Source: Achromobacter aegrifaciens
GTDB taxonomy: Bacteria > Pseudomonadota > Gammaproteobacteria > Burkholderiales > Burkholderiaceae_B
Direction: 5' to 3'
Assembly: GCF_902859735.1 (NCBI RefSeq)
Contig: NZ_CADIJY010000003.1
Coordinates: forward strand, 372,001 to 436,000
DNA length: 64,000 bases
Shown: positions 1 to 9,758 of the stretch, one piece after another
How the letters are laid out: every line of letters begins with the position of its first letter
Numbering within the stretch: the stretch's first letter is position 1
Position numbers and translations under genes: made by a program
Notes under the pieces: generated by a model
The model's database searches: none
The model's input: only the letters and a program-made list of their open reading frames with translations
What the model was told of the DNA's origin: nothing

Positions 1-70
1 AGGATCCTGATTGGAATGCCTTGTCGGGCTTGCAGCCCCAGGGTTCAGATCAGCTTCATTGAAAGAGGTC

Positions 71-92
71 AGGCGGCGCTTGCGCGCCGCCT
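71..92. terminator. Hairpin just downstream of the DMT exporter gene
   Basis: A perfect 9-bp inverted repeat (AGGCGGCGC / GCGCCGCCT) with a 4-nt loop lies directly beyond the TAG stop of the leftward DMT gene. There is no clear T run on the exit side, so it may be a weak terminator or an mRNA 3'-end stabiliser. Nothing else is recognisable in bases 1-93. Confidence 0.45.
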
Positions 93-93
93 G

Positions 94-954
94 CTACGCA
101 TAGCGCTTGGCGCCCGCCACGCAAACCACCGCCGCCAGCGTCACGACCAGCATCGTCCAGCTGACCTGCTCATGCAGCAGCGCGGCAGCCAATCCCAGCC
201 CCATGAAGGGCTGGAACAACTGCAACTGCCCCACCGCCGCAATTCCGCCCTGCGCCAGCCCGCGGTACCAGAACACGAACCCGATAAGCATGCTGAATAG
301 CGACACGTAGGCGAGGCCTATCCACGCCGGCGTGCCGACGTGCTCGAACGAGGCCGGCATGGTCAACAGCGCGATGGGCAGCATGAGTGGCAGAGACAGC
401 ACCAGCGCCCAGCTGATGACCTGCCAGCCGCCCAGCTTGCGGGACAGCTTGGCGCCTTCGGCATAGCCCAGGCCGCAGACGATGATGGAGGCGAGCATGA
501 GCAGGTCGCCGGTGGGCGAGGCCTCCAGGCCGCCCCAGGCGGCATAGCCCGCGACGCAAGCCGCGCCGACGATGGAGAACATCCAGAACGGCGGACGCGG
601 GCGTTCGCCGCCGCGTATCACGGCGAAGATCGCGGTGCTGAGCGGCAGCAGGCCGAGGAAGACGATGGAATGGGCCGAGGTGACGTGCTGCAGGGCCAGC
701 GCCGTCAGCAGGGGGAAGCCGACGACCACGCCCAGTGCGGTCAGCGCTAGCGAGGGGAGGTCGGATAGGGTAGGCCGGCGTTGGCGCAGCAGCATCAGCA
801 GGGCCAGGCCAAGCAGGCCCGCGATGGCGGCACGCGCGCAGGTCAGGAAAATGGGATCCAGGTCCGCCACGGCGACCCGGGTCGCGGGCAAGGAGCCCGC
901 GAAGATCACTACGCCGATAAAACCGTTCACCCAGCCGCTGGTGGCCTTTTGCAT
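94..954 (-). CDS. EamA/DMT-family transporter
   Basis: A 286-aa membrane protein of the drug/metabolite (EamA) family. It is hydrophobic throughout, with about ten membrane segments in two repeated halves; the second half begins near residue 150 (SPTGDLLMLAS). Such proteins sit in the inner membrane and usually export amino acids or other small metabolites. The start is an ATG next to the divergent MocR regulator at 1073. The shared intergenic region carries three CCAGTAC direct repeats, so the exporter is probably the regulator's target, as is common for MocR-exporter pairs. The substrate cannot be read from sequence. Confidence 0.9.
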   Translation of the reverse strand: MQKATSGWVNGFIGVVIFAGSLPATRVAVADLDPIFLTCARAAIAGLLGLALLMLLRQRRPTLSDLPSLALTALGVVVGFPLLTALALQHVTSAHSIVFLGLLPLSTAIFAVIRGGERPRPPFWMFSIVGAACVAGYAAWGGLEASPTGDLLMLASIIVCGLGYAEGAKLSRKLGGWQVISWALVLSLPLMLPIALLTMPASFEHVGTPAWIGLAYVSLFSMLIGFVFWYRGLAQGGIAAVGQLQLFQPFMGLGLAAALLHEQVSWTMLVVTLAAVVCVAGAKRYA

Positions 955-977
955 CTGAAGCTCCTTGATACCGGGCT

Positions 978-1059
978 CCAGTACAGCACGGCCTGAGCGC
1001 GCAGTCCAAGCACAATCCAGTACAATTTCAAGAAACTGTTATGTATTTAAAGCCAGTAC
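978..1059. promoter_or_regulatory. Three direct repeats CCAGTAC, candidate MocR operators
   Basis: CCAGTACA occurs at 978-985 and 1017-1024, and CCAGTAC at 1053-1059, all in the same orientation and 39 and 36 bp apart. They fill the region between the divergent exporter and MocR genes. MocR regulators such as GabR bind widely spaced direct repeats, so these are good candidates for autoregulation and exporter control. Confidence 0.55.
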
Positions 1060-1072
1060 GGCGGAGAATCCC

Positions 1073-2458
1073 ATGGCGCGCGGCGGCACTCTCATCAAGC
1101 AGGTCATGGGCGAGATCCAGGGGCGGATTGCGGCCCGCACAGCCTTGCCTGGCTCCCGGCTGCCTTCGGTGAGAGTGCAAGCCAAGACGCTGGACGTATC
1201 GGTGTCCACAGTGGTGGAAGCCTACGAGCGGCTGGCGGCGGAAGGCGTGCTGGTGTCGCGCCCCGGCTCCGGGTTCTATGTGGCCGGGCAGGTGGCGCCG
1301 TTGGCGCTGACCGAGATGGGGCCGAAGCTGGACCGGGAAGTCGACCCGCTGTGGGTATCGCGTCAGTCGCTGGCGGCGGACGCGGATAGCTTGCGGCCGG
1401 GCTGCGGCTGGCTGCCGGTCAGCTGGATGTATGAAGACGGGTTGCGGCGCGCCATGCGTGGCATGGCGCGCGCCGAAACCGCGGAACTGACCGAGTATGG
1501 AACGCCGTTGGGCCATGCGCCCCTGAGGCAGCTGTTGGCGCGGCGCATGGCGGGCATGGGGATAGAGGCAGGGCCCGAGCAGATCATGCTGACCGATTCG
1601 GGGACTCAGTCCATCGACCTGATCCTGCGCTTTCTGCTGGAACCGGGGGACACGGTGCTGGTGGACGATCCCTGCTATTTCAACTTCCATGCGCTGTTGA
1701 AGGCGCATCGCGTCAAGGCGGTAGGGGTGCCGTACACGCCGAACGGTCCGGATGTCGCGGCGTTCGAAGCGGCGCTGCGCGAGCATTCCCCGCGGCTCTA
1801 CATCACGAACTCCGGCATACACAATCCGACGGGGGCGACTTTGTCGCCCTTGGTCGCGCACCGTCTGCTGAAGCTGGTGGACGATTCCGAGCTGGTGATC
1901 GTCGAGGACGACATCTTCGCGGATTTCGAGAACACGCCCGCGCCGCGGCTGGCTGCGTTCGACGGGCTGTCGCGGGTCATACATATCGGCAGCTTCTCGA
2001 AGACGGTGTCGGCGTCGGTGCGTTGCGGCTACATCGCGGTGCGGTCCGATTGGGTGGAAAGCCTGACCGACCTGAAGGTCGCCACGACCTTTGGCAGCAG
2101 CCGGCTGGCGGCCGACATCATCTTCAGGACGCTGACGGGCAGCGGCTACCGCCGCCACATGGAGTCGACCCGGCTGCGCCTGGCGCAGCAGATGGACAAG
2201 ACCGCCGCAAAGTTGCTGAAGCTGGGCATCAAGCCCTGGCTGACGCCCCGGGCGGGCATGTTTCTGTGGTGCCGCCTGCCCGAGGGCAAGGACGCGGCTA
2301 CGGTGGCCCGTCTGTGTCTGAAGGAAGGGGTGTTGGTGGCTCCCGGAAATGCGTTCAGCCAGTCGCTGGCTGCGGGAGATTTCCTGCGGTTCAACGTTGC
2401 GCAGTCCACGGACGAGCGGATATTCACGGTGCTGTCCAAGGCGTTGAGCGCGGCTTGA
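1073..2458 (+). CDS. MocR/GabR-type regulator (GntR HTH fused to aminotransferase-like domain)
   Basis: A 461-aa transcription factor. Residues ~5-75 form a GntR winged helix (PSVRVQAKTLDVSVSTVVEA region, then the GSGFYV wing). The rest is a fold-type I aminotransferase domain. Its PLP-binding lysine is K310 in SFSKT, and it has the VEDDIFADF and DDPCYFNF motifs. Members sense PLP plus an amino acid or amine. I chose the ATG at 1073 rather than 965 because GntR homology begins just after it and GAGAA lies upstream. An extension to 965 would run through the operator repeats. It probably controls the divergent DMT exporter and itself. The effector is unknown. Confidence 0.88.
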   Translation: MARGGTLIKQVMGEIQGRIAARTALPGSRLPSVRVQAKTLDVSVSTVVEAYERLAAEGVLVSRPGSGFYVAGQVAPLALTEMGPKLDREVDPLWVSRQSLAADADSLRPGCGWLPVSWMYEDGLRRAMRGMARAETAELTEYGTPLGHAPLRQLLARRMAGMGIEAGPEQIMLTDSGTQSIDLILRFLLEPGDTVLVDDPCYFNFHALLKAHRVKAVGVPYTPNGPDVAAFEAALREHSPRLYITNSGIHNPTGATLSPLVAHRLLKLVDDSELVIVEDDIFADFENTPAPRLAAFDGLSRVIHIGSFSKTVSASVRCGYIAVRSDWVESLTDLKVATTFGSSRLAADIIFRTLTGSGYRRHMESTRLRLAQQMDKTAAKLLKLGIKPWLTPRAGMFLWCRLPEGKDAATVARLCLKEGVLVAPGNAFSQSLAAGDFLRFNVAQSTDERIFTVLSKALSAA

Positions 2459-2603
2459 TGCAAGGGGCACGGTTGGTTGCCTGAAGCACTGGCAGCCGGC
2501 ATTCACGAAAAATTTCCGTGTCGCCTGATACCTTTTGCTTTCTCGACGGACAGGCGCGGGCAATCCAGCGGCCCGCCTGGCCGCCGGACTGTCGTATTGA
2601 TGA

Positions 2604-2927
2604 CTACAGGTAGGCGAGCGTGATGATGTAGCCCTGGGTGTCTTGTTGCCCGGCGTGGCGCGCCCTGAGCGGCACGGTCTGCACGTCGACCTTCACTCGA
2701 TTGGCGCTTACGCGGTAGCGGTCGGCGGGCTTGCCAGCGGCGCGGGCGCGTTCAGCATCGCATTCCACGCGGACGGTGGCTTTTCGGGATTGAACCTGCG
2801 GTGTGCATGACGCAGCCTCGACGATGGCGCCGTGGAAATAGATGGTTCCATCCGCGGCGCGGGCTGCGGGCAGGACGCTGGACGCGCACAGCAGAAGCAG
2901 GGAAAGGCGATATTGGAGCTTGGACAT
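2604..2927 (-). CDS. Small exported fimbria-like protein
   Basis: A 107-aa protein with a clear signal peptide (residues 1-24, cleavage after AARA). It then has GTIYFHGAIVEAASC, which resembles the N-terminal strand of type 1 fimbrial subunits (G-x-I-x-F-x-G-x-I-V...C). A second cysteine (VECDA) could form the usual disulfide. It is much shorter than a normal pilin of ~150-180 aa, and no usher or chaperone gene is nearby, so it is probably a solitary fimbria-like periplasmic or surface protein. The ribosome-binding site AAGGAG lies 8 nt before the ATG. Confidence 0.65.
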   Translation of the reverse strand: MSKLQYRLSLLLLCASSVLPAARAADGTIYFHGAIVEAASCTPQVQSRKATVRVECDAERARAAGKPADRYRVSANRVKVDVQTVPLRARHAGQQDTQGYIITLAYL

Positions 2928-3478
2928 GACAGCGACTCCTTGCGACTGGAAACGGAGGGGGGGCTATGTCTGTCTTCACTTCTTTAACGGCATCCGGCAG
3001 CGAAAGTTAATCGCAATCCGCCTTCGGGCCGCGTTCGCGCGTGCGAGCGGTGCCTGACTTGCAACTGCAACGCAGGCGCGTCAGTCCGCACGGCGATATG
3101 CCGCCGTGGCGGAAAATCCGCGGCTGGACTGCTTTTTTGTAAGGAGAGAGTCGGCTCGCTACGCGAACACCGGAAGGACTATGGGCGGCATCGTGGGCTC
3201 CTTTGATCGCGCCCTGGAGGACGCGGTGATGGTCAGGGACCTGGAACGGACTGTCGGCCAATATGAAATGCGTGGTTTCATTGTCGCAGGTCGCGGGGAA
3301 AAATCAATACCTGGCGTCCGGCGCATGCGATCACTATCTTCCGGATTCTGGCGACGGGATGTTTCGCACCGTATTCGCTCTACCTTGAATGCTCGCTGCT
3401 GACGCGTCCTGCGCCGCTTCAGTAAACTCCGGGGCTGCCGCGCGGCGCTCACCGCCGCTTTCATGCTCGCTGATCTCC
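2928..3478. other. 551-bp stretch without a convincing gene
   Basis: No open frame here has credible protein character. It should contain the promoter of the leftward fimbria-like gene and that of the rightward 351-aa gene. A short GC-rich hairpin followed by T6 near 3100-3135 may be a terminator. I found no RNA gene. Confidence 0.4.
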
Positions 3479-4534
3479 ATGACTGCTTCCGACACGACAT
3501 TCGCCGCCGCGCTTCGTACTCCCGTCTCCACCGCCGACGATCTTGATCCGCTGGATCAGTTCTTCCAGCGCCCCGAGGTACGCGCCTTTTTAGCCCAGGC
3601 CCGCAAACCTGGGCAGGCGGAAGTCTGCTTGCGGACCTGCGCCGATCTGCTGCCTACGCTGCACCCGGGCCGCGCCGCTGCCGTGGCCTTGATGTGCGGT
3701 TCGCTGGTGGAAGACGGCGCCGATCCGGCAATACTCTTTCCCGTCCTGCAGGACTTGCTGCGGCAGTGGCTGAGCACCCTGAGTCCGTATTGCGCGCAGG
3801 AGGTCGAGGACGACGACGATGAGGTGGAGGAGGCCGACCGCCGGGCTTGGCAGGATGCCAGGTCGCGGATGGCCGACGTACCCGAGGGCAGGCGCTGGGA
3901 AGTGGAAGCCTTGCATCAGGCGGCAGACCTGCTGGTGCTGCCGATGATGACCATGGTCTTGCGCGACCGCCGCAATCACGCCGCCCTGGTGTCCGACGCG
4001 GAGCTGATGGCGCTGCTGCATCCCATGGCCACCAGCAACGACAGCCTGCCCTTCGAGCATCTGCACTATCTTTGGCTGGCCTCGCAGTTGGGCTACGAGG
4101 AGGAGTTGGTAGTGGTGCTGCCGACTTCCATGACGGGCTTCATTGCGCGGGCGCATGCCGTAAACAACAACTTCCACGCCTTCACGCTGTTGCAGATCAT
4201 CATCGGCGAACACGCGCAGGCCTTGGGCGTGAAGCGCGAGATCGCAGCGCGCGAACCGGACCAGGACAGCGATACCGCGGACTTCCAGTGGTTGCAGGCT
4301 GATGCCTACGCCGGCGGCGAGCTGGTCAACGCCATGCGTTACGCCTGGGGCGAGGCGGCGTTGCGGCACAACCTGTCCCGCCACGGCAAGCGAGTGCTCA
4401 TCGCGTTGGAAACGGCCGAGGGCATGAAGCGCAATTGGTCGGGGTTCAACGGCGCCATGCATGAAGCGCAGCAACCGTCCATGACATTCACGCGCTATCT
4501 CACGCGTGACGAGGTGGCTTCGTATCTGGCTTGA
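3479..4534 (+). CDS. Conserved hypothetical protein with acidic tract
   Basis: A 351-aa soluble protein of unknown function. I do not recognise a family. It is mostly alpha-helical in character, rich in Leu and Ala, with a strongly acidic linker (EVEDDDDEVEEAD) at about residues 105-120 and no signal peptide or membrane segment. The ATG at 3479 was preferred over 3389 because the upstream codons look non-coding (Ser/Ala/Arg rich) and the sequence becomes ordered after MTASDTT. It stands alone, with a VOC gene 67 bp downstream. An adaptor or stress role is possible but unsupported. Confidence 0.7.
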   Translation: MTASDTTFAAALRTPVSTADDLDPLDQFFQRPEVRAFLAQARKPGQAEVCLRTCADLLPTLHPGRAAAVALMCGSLVEDGADPAILFPVLQDLLRQWLSTLSPYCAQEVEDDDDEVEEADRRAWQDARSRMADVPEGRRWEVEALHQAADLLVLPMMTMVLRDRRNHAALVSDAELMALLHPMATSNDSLPFEHLHYLWLASQLGYEEELVVVLPTSMTGFIARAHAVNNNFHAFTLLQIIIGEHAQALGVKREIAAREPDQDSDTADFQWLQADAYAGGELVNAMRYAWGEAALRHNLSRHGKRVLIALETAEGMKRNWSGFNGAMHEAQQPSMTFTRYLTRDEVASYLA

Positions 4535-4601
4535 TCCGGCGCGGACGGGGCCGCATGGCGGGCGGTATATTCGAAAGCTCCCCTCTCAACAGGAGCGCCA
4601 C

Positions 4602-5030
4602 ATGCAGACCAATGAAATCCATCGGGGCCGGCTGATCGACCACATCCAGCTGGTGGTGCGGGACCTGGCAGCCAGCCAGCGGTTCTATCAGGCAGTCTTC
4701 GATGCGCTGAAAGTGCCGATGGGCGGCACGGGCGACGGCTATTTCTGGGCGGACGAGCTATTCGTTTCCACGCCCGACAACAAGGCTGCGGCGGGGCAGT
4801 TGACCGGACGCCATCATCTTGCGTTCCAGGCGCAGGACCAGGCCATGGTCGCTGCCTTCTACAAGGCGGCGCTGGCCCATGGCGGCACGGACAATGGCGC
4901 GCCGGGCTTTCGGGACTACCATCCAGGGTATTACGGCGCTTTCGTGCTGGATCCGGACGGCAACAACATCGAGGCCGTGTTCCATGGCGAGGCGCAGCGC
5001 AGCGCGCCTTCGGTGAAAGTGACGTTCTGA
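4602..5030 (+). CDS. VOC (glyoxalase/bleomycin-resistance fold) protein
   Basis: A 142-aa single-domain vicinal-oxygen-chelate protein. It shows the paired beta-alpha-beta repeat: DHIQLVVRDLAASQRFY at the N-terminus and, in the second half, HLAFQAQD followed by the FVLDPDGNNIEAVFH motif. The His and Glu in these motifs match the usual metal ligands. The ATG at 4602 has AGGAG 8 nt upstream. VOC proteins of this length are often lyases, isomerases or small-molecule resistance proteins. The substrate is unknown and the neighbours give no clue. Confidence 0.8.
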   Translation: MQTNEIHRGRLIDHIQLVVRDLAASQRFYQAVFDALKVPMGGTGDGYFWADELFVSTPDNKAAAGQLTGRHHLAFQAQDQAMVAAFYKAALAHGGTDNGAPGFRDYHPGYYGAFVLDPDGNNIEAVFHGEAQRSAPSVKVTF

Positions 5031-5068
5031 GCGGCGCGCGTTTGGCTCAGACGCGTGCCGCCCCGTAA

Positions 5069-6485
<1,417 letters not shown>

Positions 6486-6489
<4 letters not shown>

Positions 6490-7502
6490 TGTGTGCCCCC
6501 CATCGCGGGACCGGCGGTCTTGGCTGGCGTGCCGGCCACGCGCGCAGGCGCCTTGGCGCGTCGGGACAGTATCGCCATCAGTCCTCGCGGCTCCCAGCGG
6601 ATGATGATCATCAGCAAAAGGCCATACAGCATCATGTCGGCCCCCACCATGCCCCCGGTCAGGGAGCGCGCCAGCTCTTCGCCAGGCAGCAGCAGCAGCG
6701 CGCCCAGCACCGGGCCCCAAAGCGTGCCGCGGCCGCCGATGATGCAGACCACGGCGATGACGACGCTGAGATTGGCGCCGAATACCTTATCGGGGCTGAT
6801 GTAGAGGACGAACTGCGCATAGAAGGTGCCGCCCAGCGCGGTCATGGCCGCGCTCAGCATGGCTGCGGTCAGCTTGTAGCGCCGCACCGGCACGCCCAGC
6901 GCCATCGCCGCGTCCTGGTCGTTGCGCACGGCCGTCAGGCAGTAGCCGAAGCGGCTGCGCAATACATGGCGGTTGATCAGCAACGCGGCGATGGTGAAGG
7001 CCAGCGCCACGATGTAGTAGTAGGCCTTGCCGGTATGCTGGAAGTACAGCGGAGCGTCGCGCAGCAGCGTGACCTCCATGCCGCGCGGCCCGCCCAGCAG
7101 GGTGTCGGCGTTTTCCACCAGCGTCTTGAGCACCATGCAGGAGGCGATCGTGGCCAGCGCGAAGTACGCGCCGCGCAATTGCAGGCAGGACAGCCCCACG
7201 ATCAACGCCGCGCCCATGGCCACGACGGCGCCGGCCCACATGCCCAGCCAGGGACTGATGCCCAGGTTCACGAACAGCCAGGTCGAGGTATAGGCGCCCA
7301 GCCCGAAGTAGGCGGCATGGCCCAGCGAGAGCTGGCCGGCGATGCCGCCCAGGATGTTCCATGACAGCGCCAGATAGGCGTACAGCAGCGTCATGGCGCC
7401 CACCGACAGCAGGTACTGGTTGCCGCTGGCCAGCGGCAGCAGCGCCAACAGGCCCAGCGCGGCGATGCCGGCGGCCGAAGTCTTTGTGGTCTTGGCCATC
7501 AT
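6486..7502 (-). CDS. livM: Branched-chain-type ABC transporter permease (LivM)
   Basis: A 338-aa inner-membrane permease with about nine to ten hydrophobic segments. It has the LivM hallmark LSWNILGGIAGQLSLGHAAYFGLGAY and, later, GGRGTLWGPVLGA. It forms the translocation channel with LivH. The start is ATGATG at 7502/7499, overlapping the livH stop by four bases. Its N-terminus is a short basic leader (MMAKTTKTSA) before the first segment. The C-terminal 20 residues (Pro/Ala rich, ending MGGTQ) are a tail with no obvious role. Confidence 0.92.
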
Positions 7503-8380
7503 TCGTTCTCCACGCCGAACAGCCCGCTGGGCCGGAAATACATGGTGGCGAGAAACAGCAGGAAGATGAGCGCCTCGGCATAGGTGATGGGGATCAGCTG
7601 GCTGCCGACCGATTCCAGCACGCCAACCAGGATGCCGCCCCAGAACGCGCCTGCCACCGAGCCGATGCCGCCCAGCACGACGATGACGAAGGCGCGCAGG
7701 CCGAAGATGTCGCCGACGAAGGGGTTGACGGGATAGAGCGGCAGCAGCAGCGCGCCGGCCGCGCCCAGCACCAGCAGGCCGATGGCGAACGACAGCCGGT
7801 AGACGCGGGCGCTGTCTATGCCCAGCACGCTGGCGGCTTCGCGGTCCTGTCCGGTGGCGCGGATGGCGCGGCCTGTGCGCGTGTGGCGCAGGAACAGCAC
7901 CAGGGCCGCCGTGATCAGGCAGGCGAAGAACAGGCCGGCGATCTGCGGATAGGTGAAGATCAGGTCGCCGGGTATCCAGACTTCGTTGGCCCAAGGCGCG
8001 TCGATGGTCCGGCTGTCGGGGCCGGCCAGCGCCAGGAAGGCGTTGTCCAGGAAGATCCACAGGCCGGTGGTGAAGATCAGAACGCCGATCGGCTCGCGCG
8101 AACTTTCCTTGCGGTAGATGCCGTCGATCAGCCAGCGCTGGCAGGCATAGCCGACGACGAACAGCGCGGCCGCCGTGAGTGGCATGGCGGCCAGCGGATG
8201 CAGGCCGAAGTGGCTGGTGAGCGCGAAGCAGACGTACATGGACATCATCAGGAAGGCGCCATGGGCGAAATTGATGATCTTCATGACGCCGAACTGCAGG
8301 CTCAGGCCCAGCGCGATCAGGCCGTAGACGGCGCCGCTGGCGATACCGCCCAGCAAGGCCTGGAGTAGGGTAGTGGTCAA
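7499..8380 (-). CDS. livH: Branched-chain-type ABC transporter permease (LivH)
   Basis: A 293-aa permease with the LivH hallmark GVMKIINFAHGAFLMM and the cytoplasmic loop GQDREAASVLGID. It also has LGGIGSVAGAFWGG. The start codon is TTG at 8380. I accept it because the conserved first membrane segment (GGIASGAVYGLIALGLSLQFG) lies before any ATG and an AGGAG stands just upstream. It forms the channel with LivM. The gap to the upstream binding-protein gene is 69 bp, the widest within the transporter block. Confidence 0.9.
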   Translation of the reverse strand: MTTTLLQALLGGIASGAVYGLIALGLSLQFGVMKIINFAHGAFLMMSMYVCFALTSHFGLHPLAAMPLTAAALFVVGYACQRWLIDGIYRKESSREPIGVLIFTTGLWIFLDNAFLALAGPDSRTIDAPWANEVWIPGDLIFTYPQIAGLFFACLITAALVLFLRHTRTGRAIRATGQDREAASVLGIDSARVYRLSFAIGLLVLGAAGALLLPLYPVNPFVGDIFGLRAFVIVVLGGIGSVAGAFWGGILVGVLESVGSQLIPITYAEALIFLLFLATMYFRPSGLFGVENE

Positions 8381-8449
8381 GTGGAGGCTCCTAGCGGTAA
8401 CGGGGCGCCGGCGCCACGCGCAGGGCGTGGCGCGGCGACGCCAGGTCGG

Positions 8450-9709
8450 TCAGGGCTGAGCGGCAGGCCAGACCATCTTGTAGGATTTGGAGGCCAGGTT
8501 CTCCGGCCACACGGTGCGGTACTGGCCGTCGGGCGTGATCTGCTGCATGACGTAGCGCTTTTCGGGGTTCTGGCCCTTGGCGTCGATCACGATGTCATAG
8601 CCCACCAGCTTGTTCAGGTCGGTGCCTTGCAGCTTGGTCTGGGCCAGGGCGTCGCGGATGGCTTCGGGATCCGCCTTCCCGGCGCGCTCCAGCGCGTCCT
8701 TGATGACCCAGACCGCGGCGTAGGCGCTGACCGACAGTTCGTTGGGATCGACCTTGTAGGCGGCGACGAAGTCGTCCCAGAACTTCTTGGCGAACGGCGT
8801 GGTGATGGACGACTCGTAGCCGGCCCAGCCATTGGTGGTGTAGACATTGCCCGCGATGTCCTTGCCGACCAGCGGGATGAAGGTACTGTCGATCTGGCCG
8901 GCCGCGCTGCCGACGTAGGTCGAGCCCACCCGCATCTGCGCCAGCAGTTTGTGCAGCTGCACGGCGTCGGCGCCATAGGAGGTCACGGTGACGACGTCGG
9001 GCTTCTTGCCCTTGATCTTCAGCACCAGCGGACGCAGGTCAGGCGAGTTGGGCGGGTATCCCTCGTCCAGCACCAGATCGATGCCGGCTGCCTTGAACTT
9101 GGCGCGCAACGTGTTGGCCATGTCCTGGCCCCAATCGGTGTTCTCGTAGACCATGGCGACCGTCTTGGCCGGCTTGCCGGTGGTCTTGCCCGCGTAGTCG
9201 ATGAAGTCCGCCATGCTTTCGGCGTTGCCCGAGGCCGGGATCTGCGTGGGACGGAACACGTACTTGAAGCCGCGTTCGGTGATGTCGGCCTTGGCGGCCA
9301 GGTCCACCACCCATGGCACGCGGTTCTTTTCCGCGACGGCGGTGGCGGGGAAGGTCACGCCGCTCTGGAAAGCGCCCAGCAGCACCGGGGTCTTCTCGCG
9401 GGTGATCAGGCGTTCGACCTCGGTCATGGCGACCTTGGCATCGCCCCGGGTGTCGACCTCGACGAGCTGCAGTTGCGCGCCGCCCAGCGACTTGATGCCG
9501 CCGGCGTCGTTGATGTGCTTGACGGCCAGATGCGTGGCGCGCGACATGTCTTTGCCAATGGAAGCGGTGGCGCTGCCCGACAGAGGAATCAGATAGCCGA
9601 TCTTGACGGGCTCGGCAGCCAGGGCGGCGCCCTGGACCAGCAACGTGGCGCCGGCCGCGGCGAACAGACGCCGCAGGGCGGCGGGGCGATAGGGGTTGCT
9701 CGTGTTCAT
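8450..9709 (-). CDS. Periplasmic binding protein of the LivJ/LivK (type 1) family
   Basis: A 419-aa exported receptor. It has a signal peptide of about 32 residues (ending ALAA), then EPVKIGYLIPLSGSATASIGKDM, the usual start of a type 1 ligand-binding lobe. The length is that of the family. It delivers ligand to LivHMGF, whose genes follow directly. The ATG at 9709 gives a proper signal peptide; the longer frame to 9823 does not. Given the enzymes encoded upstream in the same operon, the ligand is more likely a carboxylic or amide compound than a branched-chain amino acid. Confidence 0.9.
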   Translation of the reverse strand: MNTSNPYRPAALRRLFAAAGATLLVQGAALAAEPVKIGYLIPLSGSATASIGKDMSRATHLAVKHINDAGGIKSLGGAQLQLVEVDTRGDAKVAMTEVERLITREKTPVLLGAFQSGVTFPATAVAEKNRVPWVVDLAAKADITERGFKYVFRPTQIPASGNAESMADFIDYAGKTTGKPAKTVAMVYENTDWGQDMANTLRAKFKAAGIDLVLDEGYPPNSPDLRPLVLKIKGKKPDVVTVTSYGADAVQLHKLLAQMRVGSTYVGSAAGQIDSTFIPLVGKDIAGNVYTTNGWAGYESSITTPFAKKFWDDFVAAYKVDPNELSVSAYAAVWVIKDALERAGKADPEAIRDALAQTKLQGTDLNKLVGYDIVIDAKGQNPEKRYVMQQITPDGQYRTVWPENLASKSYKMVWPAAQP

Positions 9710-9758
9710 GAGGATTTGTCTCCAGGTTTTTTTGTGATTCGAGAGTGCGGCGCGGGCT

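Noticed and set aside
3182-3402. A possible 73-aa gene with GGAAGG before its ATG
   Set aside because: The predicted protein has no ordered character, is rich in Arg and Ser towards the end, and no neighbour supports it. A chance Shine-Dalgarno sequence is likely.
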